From Sandaracinaceae bacterium (lineage in GTDB: Bacteria; Myxococcota_A; Polyangia; Polyangiales; Houyiibacteriaceae): 64,000 nt of DNA. Within the stretch, counting starts at the first letter, position 1. Every line of letters begins with the position of its first letter. Below are positions 18,371 to 25,956 of this stretch, in pieces. The notes under the pieces are model-generated. The model was not told the DNA's origin, ran no database searches, and was given only the letters and a program-made list of their open reading frames with translations. The DNA is taken from the NCBI GenBank assembly GCA_020633075.1, contig JACKEI010000008.1, positions 23,487 to 87,486 of the forward strand, written 5' to 3'. A program made the translations under genes and the position numbers.

Positions 18371-19069
18371 ATGCCCCAGCCCCCTGTGACCCGCGCTGCG
18401 CTGTTGGAGCGCATCGCGGCCGATCCGGCCCTCGAGACGATCCTGACGCGCGTGCGTCCACGCCTCGAAGGCGACCCAGGCCACGACATCGAGCACGCGC
18501 TGCGCGTGGCGCGCACTGGTCTCCAGCTCGCGGGCCCCGAGGCCGACGGGCGGGAGATGATCGCGGCCGCGCTGCTGCACGACGTGGTCAACCTGCCCAA
18601 GGACCACCCCGACCGCGCGCGCGCGAGTGAGCAGAGCGAGGTCGTAGCCGTCGCATGGCTGCGCGAGCTGGGCTTCGACGACGACGCCGCCGTGCGCGTG
18701 GGGGCCGCAGTGCGCACGCACAGCTGGAGCCGCGGCGAGGCGCCTACCTCACCGCTGGGCGCGGCGCTCCAAGACGCAGACCGGCTCGAGGCGTTGGGAG
18801 TGATTGGCGTCTTCCGCACCATCTCGACGGGCGCGCAGATGGGAGCGGAGTACTTCGACGCGGAAGACCCGTGGGCTGCCGCGCGAGACCTGGACGACAA
18901 GCGCTACAGCGTGGACCACTTCTTCACGAAGCTGTTCGCGCTGGCCGGCACCATGCGCACCGAAGCGGGGCGCGCCGAGGCCGAGCGCCGCACCCACGTC
19001 ATGCGCGCGCTGCTCGTCGAGCTGGGAACGGAGCTGGGTGTGCCCCTCCCAGACCACGGCGTCCCGTGA
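18371..19069 (+). CDS. HD-domain phosphohydrolase
   Basis: The 232-residue product has the full HD metal-binding signature: H in GHDIEHALRVAR, the HD pair in LLHDVVNLPKDH, and the last Asp in ALQDADRLEALG. It resembles the YedJ/uncharacterised HD hydrolase group, which act on phosphate esters or nucleotides in the cytoplasm; the substrate is unknown. The ATG at 18371 is 9 bp after the sigma-factor stop, so the two are probably cotranscribed. It converges on the 5'-nucleotidase-type gene. Confidence 0.8.
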   Translation: MPQPPVTRAALLERIAADPALETILTRVRPRLEGDPGHDIEHALRVARTGLQLAGPEADGREMIAAALLHDVVNLPKDHPDRARASEQSEVVAVAWLRELGFDDDAAVRVGAAVRTHSWSRGEAPTSPLGAALQDADRLEALGVIGVFRTISTGAQMGAEYFDAEDPWAAARDLDDKRYSVDHFFTKLFALAGTMRTEAGRAEAERRTHVMRALLVELGTELGVPLPDHGVP

Positions 19070-19169
19070 GCGGCCCCTAATCCCCGCTCTTGCTGCCGCA
19101 ACGTTCGGCTGCGAGATGGTCGCGAGCGTCACGCTCAGGGGAGTGGATGGGGACAGGTTCCCCGAACGG

Positions 19170-20915
19170 CTACGGTGCACAGACCACGGGGCGCTGCCCG
19201 CGGTAGTCCACACGCAGGTGCGCAGGGTCGAAGAGCGCCGGGTCGCGTCCGTCGACGCGGCCCCCACGCTGCTCCAGCAGCTCGGCGATGCGGTCCCGCA
19301 TGGGCGGCCCGGCCTCGATGGCGATGGCCCCCTCGGCGCGCAGCCGCCCAAAGGCGTGACGGTCGCCCGTGGCCAGGAAGTCGTTGGTGACCATCTGCAG
19401 GACGCGCTCGTCGGGCACGGGCCGTCCGTGAGCGTCCTCGAGCGTGACCACCAGGTGCCCACCGTCGCAGCGCGCGCGCACACGCATCCCGCTCAGCAAC
19501 AACAGCCCGTTGTCGAGGCTCAGGTTGGACTCGTACATCTCTCGCACTTCCCGCGCGGTCAGCCGCACCAGGGCGAAGCGGTTGTCGAAGGGGATGGCCT
19601 CGTAGAGTGCCCCGTAAGTGAGCGGCCCGGCGGGGATGGCGTGGCGCACGCCGCCGGCGTTGAGCACGGCGAGATCCGCACCCGGGTAGAGCGCCAGCAT
19701 CAGGTCGGTGAGCAGGTTCCCGAGCGGCCCCTCGTCGCGGTGGCGGCGCTCGAGGGGCACGGGCACGTCCACACCCAGCGGCCGGGCGCGTAGTGCCTCC
19801 GCGCGCGCCAAGGCGTCTTCGGTAGCGGCGACCACCGCAGGGTCTGGCAGCACAGGCGCGCCCTCGTACTCGCCCGCGTCGCAGTCGCCGAGGGTGCCGT
19901 GGTCGTTCTCGCAAACGAAGCGCGGCGCGTGCAGGTGCACCTCCGGCCGTTGCCCCACCTGGCCCCCGACCGCGATGTCGGCCCGACCGAAGGCCGCCCC
20001 GTTGGCGTAGCTCTCGATGATGGGTACGCCGTTCACGACGTGCGCGACGCCAGCGTGCGAGTGACCAGCGACCACGAGGTCCACCACGCCGGGCCCCAGC
20101 TCGCGGGCGAAGGCGAAGATCTCCTCACCTTGGTCGCACATGCTGAGGTCGTGCGGGTTCTCGAAGGCGCCGCAGCGCCCGCCCGCGTGCACCGCCAGCA
20201 GCACCACCTGGGCGCCTGCCGCGCGCAGCTGCTGGGCGGCCTCACGCACCGCGGGCACCAGCGGCGTCACCTGCAGGTCGCGCACGTTGTCGGCCAAGGT
20301 GGACTCGAGGGCCTCGGCCGTGGTGCCTCCGATCACGCCCACGCGAACGCCCGCGGTCCGCGCCGCGTCCAGCATGACGAAGGGGCGCACGCCGGCCCAG
20401 TCGAGCGCGCGTCCGTCCCGATAGCGCAGGTTGGAGACCAAGAGGGGAAAGCGCATCTCGGCCACGCGCGCCAGCAGCGCGCCGCGTGGGTCTTGATCCG
20501 GGCTCGAGGGCGTGGCGTCGGGGCCCACCGGGCCGTAGTCGAACTCGTGGTTGCCCAGCGCCGCGGCGTCGTAGCGCAAGGCGTTGAAGGCGGCGACCAT
20601 GGGCGCCCCCTCCGCCATGTTGGACTCGAGCGTGCCCTGGAAGATGTCCCCCGCGTCCAGCAGCACCACGGCGCCCCCGTCACGCGCGCGAGCGCTCCGC
20701 AGGTTGTTCACGTAGCCGCCGATGAGGGCCATGCGCCCCACCCGCCCGTGGACGTCGTTGGTGCCCACCACGCTCAGCGTGACCTCACGCTGCGGCAGGA
20801 GCGGATGGTGGGCACCTCCCTGCGCAGAGCCGCCCGCCTTGCACCCCGCGCCGAGCGCACCAGCGAGGGCGACCGAGCAGAACAGGAAACCGAGGGCGTG
20901 GTGCGGCGCGCGCAT
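19170..20915 (-). CDS. 5'-nucleotidase/metallophosphatase lipoprotein (UshA family)
   Basis: The 581-residue product begins with a signal peptide and lipobox (LGAGC), so it is probably an anchored periplasmic or surface lipoprotein. Domain 1 is a dinuclear metallophosphatase: GTNDVHG, LDAGDIFQG, ALGNHEFDYG and AGHSHAG carry the metal ligands. Domain 2, from about residue 370, is a 5'-nucleotidase C-terminal substrate domain (LNAGGVRHAIPAG, YGALYEAIPFDN, TNDFLATGDRHA). The family hydrolyses extracellular nucleotides to nucleosides and phosphate. The ATG at 20915 gives the lipobox; the frame is open upstream only through the hemH gene. It is separated from hemH by 121 bp with a possible terminator. 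Confidence 0.88.
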   Translation of the reverse strand: MRAPHHALGFLFCSVALAGALGAGCKAGGSAQGGAHHPLLPQREVTLSVVGTNDVHGRVGRMALIGGYVNNLRSARARDGGAVVLLDAGDIFQGTLESNMAEGAPMVAAFNALRYDAAALGNHEFDYGPVGPDATPSSPDQDPRGALLARVAEMRFPLLVSNLRYRDGRALDWAGVRPFVMLDAARTAGVRVGVIGGTTAEALESTLADNVRDLQVTPLVPAVREAAQQLRAAGAQVVLLAVHAGGRCGAFENPHDLSMCDQGEEIFAFARELGPGVVDLVVAGHSHAGVAHVVNGVPIIESYANGAAFGRADIAVGGQVGQRPEVHLHAPRFVCENDHGTLGDCDAGEYEGAPVLPDPAVVAATEDALARAEALRARPLGVDVPVPLERRHRDEGPLGNLLTDLMLALYPGADLAVLNAGGVRHAIPAGPLTYGALYEAIPFDNRFALVRLTAREVREMYESNLSLDNGLLLLSGMRVRARCDGGHLVVTLEDAHGRPVPDERVLQMVTNDFLATGDRHAFGRLRAEGAIAIEAGPPMRDRIAELLEQRGGRVDGRDPALFDPAHLRVDYRGQRPVVCAP

Positions 20916-21012
20916 GCGGCCCGATGGTAGCAGGTGGCGCAGGCACCGCCGCCCGCTCTCCGCGAGACGGGCGCGCCCCAGCCTGCCGCTGAGTGGCCCG
21001 AACAGCCGCAAA

Positions 21013-21026
21013 GCCCCGAGCGGGGC
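21013..21026 (-). terminator. Possible intrinsic terminator after hemH
   Basis: On the minus strand a GCCCC-GCTC-GGGGC hairpin is followed by TTT, 11 bp past the hemH stop. The stem is short, five G-C pairs, and the T-run is only three bases, so it is a weak candidate. Confidence 0.35.
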
Positions 21027-21036
21027 AGCGGCCGGC

Positions 21037-22086
21037 TCAGCGCGCCGCGGCGGGCGGACGCTGCGGGCTGTAGGCGCAGCACCCTGGGGCGCACTGCGCG
21101 GGAAGCGCGGGACCGGCACCCACGAAGCGCGGGGCAGCGACCCGGCCCAGGCCCTCTTCCACGAGCTCGCGCAGCGCGGCGACGAAGCTCGGGTGCGTGC
21201 CCACGGTGCCGGCCCGCACGAAGCGCAGCCCCAGGGCCTCTGCCTTGACGCGCGCCTCCTCGTCCAGATCCCAGAGCACCTCGACGTGGTCCGACAGGAA
21301 GCCGATGGGAACCACCACGACCGGACCCACGCCACGCGCCGCGAGGACCTCGAGGTGGTCGCAGACGTCGGGCTCCAACCAGGGCACCTGGGGCGGCCCG
21401 GAGCGGCTCTGGTAGACCACCTCGTGCGAGGCCACCCCGACCGCCTCCGCGACGAACGCCGCCGCCTCCTGCAGCTGGGCTTCGTAGGCGCACGTGGCGG
21501 CCATGGCCGTCGGGATGCTGTGAGCCGTGAAGAGAACATGTGCCTGGGCGCGTTGCTCGGCGTCCAGGGTGGAAAGGGCCTCGCGCGTACGCTCCACCAC
21601 CGCGCCCAGGAAGCCCGGGTGGTTGTAGAAGGGGCGCACCTTCTCTACGCGAGGAGCGTGGGCGCCGACCTCGGCGCGCGCGGCCGCGATGTTCTCCTGG
21701 TACTGCCGGCAACCGCTGTAGCTGCTGAAGGCGCTCGTGAAGATGGCCAGCGCCCGTCGGACGCCGTCACGTTCCATGCTGCGCAGCGTGTCCGGCAAGA
21801 GCGGGTGCCAGTTGCGGTTGCCCCAGTAGATGGGCAGCGTCACCCCGTGGGCGTTCAGCTCCGCGCGTAGCGCGGTGATGAGCTCACGGCAGTGATCGTT
21901 GATGGGGCTCTTCCCGCCAAAGTGCTGATAGTGCTCGGCCACGGCGAGCAAGCGCTCACGGGGCACGGGCTTGCCGCGCGTGACGTTCTCGAGGAAGGGC
22001 ATGACGTCTTCGGGCCCCTCGGGTCCGCCGAAGGAGACGAGGAGGATGGCGTCGAAGGGCATGGTGTCGGGGGCGTCAGTGGGCAT
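21037..22086 (-). CDS. hemH: Ferrochelatase with probable [2Fe-2S] cysteines
   Basis: The 349-residue enzyme inserts ferrous iron into a porphyrin to make haem. Family motifs are LLVSFGGPEGPEDVMPFLEN, FTAHSIPTAMA (active-site His) and PIGFLSDHVEVLWDLDEE (active-site Glu). C126 in SGCRQYQEN plus C332, C336 and C337 in the tail (CAPGCC) resemble the cysteine pattern of bacterial [2Fe-2S] ferrochelatases, with one internal Cys and a C-terminal cluster. The ATG at 22086 overlaps the holB stop by 11 bases; an in-frame ATG at 22062 is an alternative start that would remove the overlap. It is the third gene of the tetR-holB-hemH operon. Confidence 0.92.
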   Translation of the reverse strand: MPTDAPDTMPFDAILLVSFGGPEGPEDVMPFLENVTRGKPVPRERLLAVAEHYQHFGGKSPINDHCRELITALRAELNAHGVTLPIYWGNRNWHPLLPDTLRSMERDGVRRALAIFTSAFSSYSGCRQYQENIAAARAEVGAHAPRVEKVRPFYNHPGFLGAVVERTREALSTLDAEQRAQAHVLFTAHSIPTAMAATCAYEAQLQEAAAFVAEAVGVASHEVVYQSRSGPPQVPWLEPDVCDHLEVLAARGVGPVVVVPIGFLSDHVEVLWDLDEEARVKAEALGLRFVRAGTVGTHPSFVAALRELVEEGLGRVAAPRFVGAGPALPAQCAPGCCAYSPQRPPAAAR

Positions 22087-23095
22087 GGCGAAGCTCGTAC
22101 ACCAGCGCGTCCATGGTGACGCGAGGGTTGGCGTTGCGGTCGAGTCCCTCGAAGACCGAGGTGATGGCCGCGACGCGAGCCGCCGCCTTGCGCGCGCCGA
22201 GCGTCCTTCCGCGGGCCTCGATCTCCTCGGCCACGTGCCGGAAGGCGAGCTCCTCGCGACGGGCTCCGAGGGCGCTGGCGGCCAGGTCACGGTAGAAGGC
22301 CACGAGCGTGTCGAGCCCCAGCTGCACGTCCGGCTCCGCCGCGAGCGCTGCGGCCGCGTCCACGTAGTCCCCCACGCGCGCGCCGCGCGTCACGTCGTCC
22401 ACCTGGAACGCGAGCTGCAGCAGACGCTCGGCGACCCCCTCCTCCGTGAGGCGCAGCGCGCGCTCCGCGCTACCACCGGCCAACGCGATGGCTGGGCCAC
22501 GCAGCGACTCGGCCACGTCGTGCTTTGCGAGGATGGCGTCCAGCTCCTCGTAGGGGAGCGGATAGAAGCGCACGCGCTGACAACGGGAGCGAATGGTGGA
22601 GAGCAGCTTGTCGGGGCGCTCCGCCAGCAGGATGAAGTGCACTGCCGGGCGCGGCTCCTCCAGAGTCTTGAGCAGCGCGTTGGCAGCCCCCGGGTGGGTC
22701 TCGGGGAACGACACATCCGCGCGCGGAAAGATGAAGAAGGTGGCCTGGGCTTCGAAGGGCGCGTACTGGGCCAGCGGCAGGATCTCTTCGCGCAGGTAGG
22801 CCACCTGGACGTTGCCCTTGCCCTCGTCGCGAGGCTCGAAGACACGCACGTCGGGGTGGTTCCCGCTGGCCACGCGCTCCATCGTGGCAGGCCCCGCCCC
22901 CAGCCGCGTGAGCTGTGACTTGGCCAGGGCCAGCGCCGCCAGCTGCTTGCCGACCCCCGCCGGTCCCTCGAAGAGATACGAAGACGCCACGCGGCCGTGG
23001 TCCAACGCGGAGGTCAGCACCGAGAGGGCGTGAGGCTGGGCGTGGATGCCCGCGAAGTAGCCATGGGCCCCGCCGGGCGCCGGCGTGCCGCTCAT
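22076..23095 (-). CDS. holB: DNA polymerase III delta-prime subunit
   Basis: The 339-residue product is an AAA+ clamp-loader subunit. It shows LFEGPAGVGKQLAALALA (P-loop region), SGNHPDVRVFEP, PGAANALLKTLEEP and LLSTIRSRCQRVRF (sensor/SRC motif). It opens and loads the sliding clamp as part of the tau/gamma-delta-delta' complex. The usual four-cysteine zinc module between the P-loop and the SGNHPD motif is missing; this stretch is short and has no Cys. The ATG at 23095 overlaps the tetR stop by four bases, and its own end overlaps hemH, so translation of the three genes is probably coupled. Confidence 0.9.
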   Translation of the reverse strand: MSGTPAPGGAHGYFAGIHAQPHALSVLTSALDHGRVASSYLFEGPAGVGKQLAALALAKSQLTRLGAGPATMERVASGNHPDVRVFEPRDEGKGNVQVAYLREEILPLAQYAPFEAQATFFIFPRADVSFPETHPGAANALLKTLEEPRPAVHFILLAERPDKLLSTIRSRCQRVRFYPLPYEELDAILAKHDVAESLRGPAIALAGGSAERALRLTEEGVAERLLQLAFQVDDVTRGARVGDYVDAAAALAAEPDVQLGLDTLVAFYRDLAASALGARREELAFRHVAEEIEARGRTLGARKAAARVAAITSVFEGLDRNANPRVTMDALVYELRHAH

Positions 23096-23700
23096 GCGGG
23101 GGGCCTCGCGACGCCGAACAAGGCGAGGCCCAGCGACTCCACGGCCCGCACCACGTCCGCGGCCTCCAGCACGTCCGGCTCCACGAAGGCCTGCATGACC
23201 AGGCCGTCCAACAGCCCGATGACGATGCGCGGGAGGATCTCCATGGGGATGGCCGGCTTGATGCCCATGCGGCTGAGCTCGGTGTTGAGGTACACGTAGA
23301 TCTGCTCTGCGGCCAAGCGGTAGTAGTCCGCCAAGTGCGGGCGCAGGTTGTCGTCGTACAGGCTCTGGGCCAGCAGGTCGGCGACCACCAGGGCCTCGTC
23401 CGTGCGCTCGGCGCGCGCCTTCCACAGCTCTTCCAAGCTGTTGTGCAGCGACTGCAGCGGGTCGCCCCCCGAGCTCCAGGCCTCGATGGTGCGCTGCTGC
23501 ACGGCGTCCGTGGCGGTGGTGAGGACCACCTCGATGAGGGACTCCTTGGTAGGGAAGTGGTAGTGAACCGCTCCTTTGCTCATGCCCGCTTCGCGCGCGA
23601 TGTCCATGAGGCTGGTGCGCGCGTAGCCCTGCCGCGCCAACACCCGAATGGCCGCTTGCACGATCTGAGACGAGCTCACAGCCGACTTCTTGTACCGCAT
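23092..23700 (-). CDS. TetR/AcrR family transcriptional regulator
   Basis: A 202-residue repressor-type protein. Residues 5-55 form the TetR helix-turn-helix (IVQAAIRVLARQGYARTSLMDIAREAG, then MSKGAVHYHFPTKESLI), and the rest is an all-helical ligand-binding and dimerisation domain. The ATG at 23700 places the HTH at the usual distance from the N-terminus; the longer frame upstream adds unrelated residues. It heads the operon with holB and hemH and is divergent from metG. The ligand and targets are unknown. Confidence 0.88.
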   Translation of the reverse strand: MRYKKSAVSSSQIVQAAIRVLARQGYARTSLMDIAREAGMSKGAVHYHFPTKESLIEVVLTTATDAVQQRTIEAWSSGGDPLQSLHNSLEELWKARAERTDEALVVADLLAQSLYDDNLRPHLADYYRLAAEQIYVYLNTELSRMGIKPAIPMEILPRIVIGLLDGLVMQAFVEPDVLEAADVVRAVESLGLALFGVARPPA

Positions 23701-23818
23701 GGCCCAAACCTGCCGCGCGAGCGGTGTCCACGTCAACCGAATCCACCCTGCGCGGAGCGGGGCGGTCGCCAAGCGGCAGAATTGCTGATAACAGCCCGGC
23801 TCATAGAGTGAGCCCACG

Positions 23819-25879
23819 ATGAAGCCCTTCTACGTCACCACCCCCATCTACTACGTCAACGACAAGCCCCACATCGGGCACGCCTACAGCACGGCGGCGG
23901 CGGACATGTTGGCGCGCTACCACCGCCTACGCGGTCAGCCCACGCGCTTCCTGACGGGGCTGGACGAGCACGGGCTCAAGATCGAGCGGCGCGCCCAGGA
24001 GCTCGGACAGGAGCCGCAGGCCTTCGTGGACTCGATGGTGCCCCCCTTCGAGGAGGCCTGGCAGCAGCTGGACATCACGCACGACGACTTCATCCGCACC
24101 ACGTCGGCGCGCCACAAAGAAGCCGTGCAGCGGCTGTGGAAGATGCTGGAGGCCAAGGGCGACATCTACCTGGCCGACTACGAGGACTGGTACTGCGTCG
24201 GGTGCGAGAGCTTCAAGACCGAGAAAGAGCTGCTGCCCGGGAACCTGTGCCCGGACCACAAGAAGCCGGTCGAGAAGATCAAGGAGCAGAGCTACTTCTT
24301 CAGGCTCAGCGCCTACGCGGAGCCTCTGCTGCGCTACTTCGACGCACACCCGGACTTCGTGAAGCCCGAGGGGCGCTTCAACGAGGTGAAGAGCTTCGTG
24401 CGGGCGGGCCTGCGTGACCTGAGCGTGTCGCGCTCGAGCTTCTCCTGGGGCATTCCCGTCCCGGAGCAGCCGGAGCACGTGATGTACGTCTGGCTGGACG
24501 CGCTCACGAACTACATCTCGGCGCTGGGCGGCCCCGCCGAGCCCGGGGTCGCACCGCTCTACGATCAGTTCTGGGGCGAGGACGCCAACGTCATCCACAT
24601 CGTGGGCAAGGACATCCTGCGCTTCCACACGATCTACTGGCCCGCGTTTCTCATGAGCGCGGGCATCCGCCTGCCCTCGCAGGTCTGGGCGCACGGCTGG
24701 CTCACCGTCAACGGCGAGAAGATGAGCAAGGGGCTGGGCAATTTCCTGCCGCCCGCGCCGCTGGTGGAGGCGTTCGGCGCCGACGTGCTGCGCTACTACT
24801 TCCTGCGCGAGGTGAGCTTCGGGCAGGACGGGGACTTCAACCACAAGAACCTGATCGCCCGCTACAACAACGAGCTGGGCAACGGCCTCGGCAACCTGCT
24901 CAACCGCATCCTCCCGTTCTTGAAGAAGTTCGACGGCAAGGTCCCCGACGTGGGCCCGCTGGAGGGCGCCGACGCGGCGCTGGCGAGCCTGGCCGAGGGG
25001 CTGGCCGCGCAGGTGCGCGACAACCTCGACGCCGTGCAGCTGAACCGCGCCCTCGACGCCATCAAGGAGCTGATCGACGCGGCGAACAAGTACGTCAACG
25101 ACGAGGAGCCGTGGAACCTCAGCAAGAGCGACGAGACCCTGGGGCGGCTGGCGCAGGTGGCCTACGTGACCCTCGAGTGCGTGCGCTTCCTGTCCGTGAT
25201 GCTGGCGCCCGTGATGCCCAACAAGGCCAACGAGCTGCGCGCGCAGCTGGGCCTCGGCGCCCTCGAGCCGCAGGTGGGCGTGGACGCGTGGCCCAGCCGC
25301 TTTGGTGAGCTGCCCGCAGGGACCGCCGTGGTCGCGGGCAAGCCCGTCTTCCCCAAGATCGACGCAAAGCAGGAGGAAGCGCTGCTGGCGCGCCTGGTGC
25401 CTGTGCCCGAGGGCGTCGAGGGTGACGCCGAGAAGAGCTCCGGAGCAGACAAGAAGAGCGCGAAGAAGGCGCCCAAGGGGCAGGCCGATTCGGGCGGGGC
25501 AGGCGCGCCCTCGGGTGCCGACGCGGCGGAGGGCGGCGTGACGGACGGCCCGACGACCATCGAGTTCGACGACTTCGCGAAGGTGGACTTGCGGGTTGGC
25601 TTGGTGCTGACGGCCGAGAAGGTGCCCAAGAAGGACCGCTTGCTGCGCCTCGAGGTGGACCTGGGCGAGCCCGCGCCGCGCCAGATCGTCGCGGGCATCG
25701 CGGAGCACTTCACGCCGGAGCAGATGGTCGGCCGGCGCGTGGTGGTGGTCGCCAACCTGGCTCCTCGCAAGCTGGCCGGCCTCGTGTCGCAGGGCATGGT
25801 GCTGGCGACCAACACGCCCACCGGGCTGCAGCTCCTCGCGGCCAGCGACGACGTCCCGCCGGGCACGCCGGCCAAGTAG
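23819..25879 (+). CDS. metG: Methionyl-tRNA synthetase
   Basis: The 686-residue class I synthetase charges tRNA-Met. It shows the HIGH motif at residues 18-21, the KMSKG motif near 301-305 and one zinc knuckle of the C-C-C-H type (C126, C129, C144, H147), as in the Thermus-type enzyme. The anticodon-binding helices (NNELGNGLGNLLNR) follow. A Lys/Ala/Gly-rich linker around 535-575 leads to a C-terminal EMAP/Trbp111-type tRNA-binding domain (FAKVDLRVGLVLTAEKVPKK, QIVAGI), which also dimerises the enzyme. It is divergent from tetR with about 118 bp between start codons. Confidence 0.97.
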   Translation: MKPFYVTTPIYYVNDKPHIGHAYSTAAADMLARYHRLRGQPTRFLTGLDEHGLKIERRAQELGQEPQAFVDSMVPPFEEAWQQLDITHDDFIRTTSARHKEAVQRLWKMLEAKGDIYLADYEDWYCVGCESFKTEKELLPGNLCPDHKKPVEKIKEQSYFFRLSAYAEPLLRYFDAHPDFVKPEGRFNEVKSFVRAGLRDLSVSRSSFSWGIPVPEQPEHVMYVWLDALTNYISALGGPAEPGVAPLYDQFWGEDANVIHIVGKDILRFHTIYWPAFLMSAGIRLPSQVWAHGWLTVNGEKMSKGLGNFLPPAPLVEAFGADVLRYYFLREVSFGQDGDFNHKNLIARYNNELGNGLGNLLNRILPFLKKFDGKVPDVGPLEGADAALASLAEGLAAQVRDNLDAVQLNRALDAIKELIDAANKYVNDEEPWNLSKSDETLGRLAQVAYVTLECVRFLSVMLAPVMPNKANELRAQLGLGALEPQVGVDAWPSRFGELPAGTAVVAGKPVFPKIDAKQEEALLARLVPVPEGVEGDAEKSSGADKKSAKKAPKGQADSGGAGAPSGADAAEGGVTDGPTTIEFDDFAKVDLRVGLVLTAEKVPKKDRLLRLEVDLGEPAPRQIVAGIAEHFTPEQMVGRRVVVVANLAPRKLAGLVSQGMVLATNTPTGLQLLAASDDVPPGTPAK

Positions 25880-25892
25880 AGCGCGACACGAC

Positions 25893-25906
25893 AAGCGCGG
25901 GCGCTT
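25893..25906 (+). terminator. Possible terminator after metG
   Basis: A small AAGCG-CGGG-CGCTT hairpin followed by CTTCTT lies 14 bp after the metG stop, in the 77-bp gap between convergent metG and ptsI. The stem is short, so support is moderate. Confidence 0.4.
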
Positions 25907-25956
25907 CTTCTTGACGCACATCCAGTCCGCGCTGGGGCAGTCGACACCACACCCCC

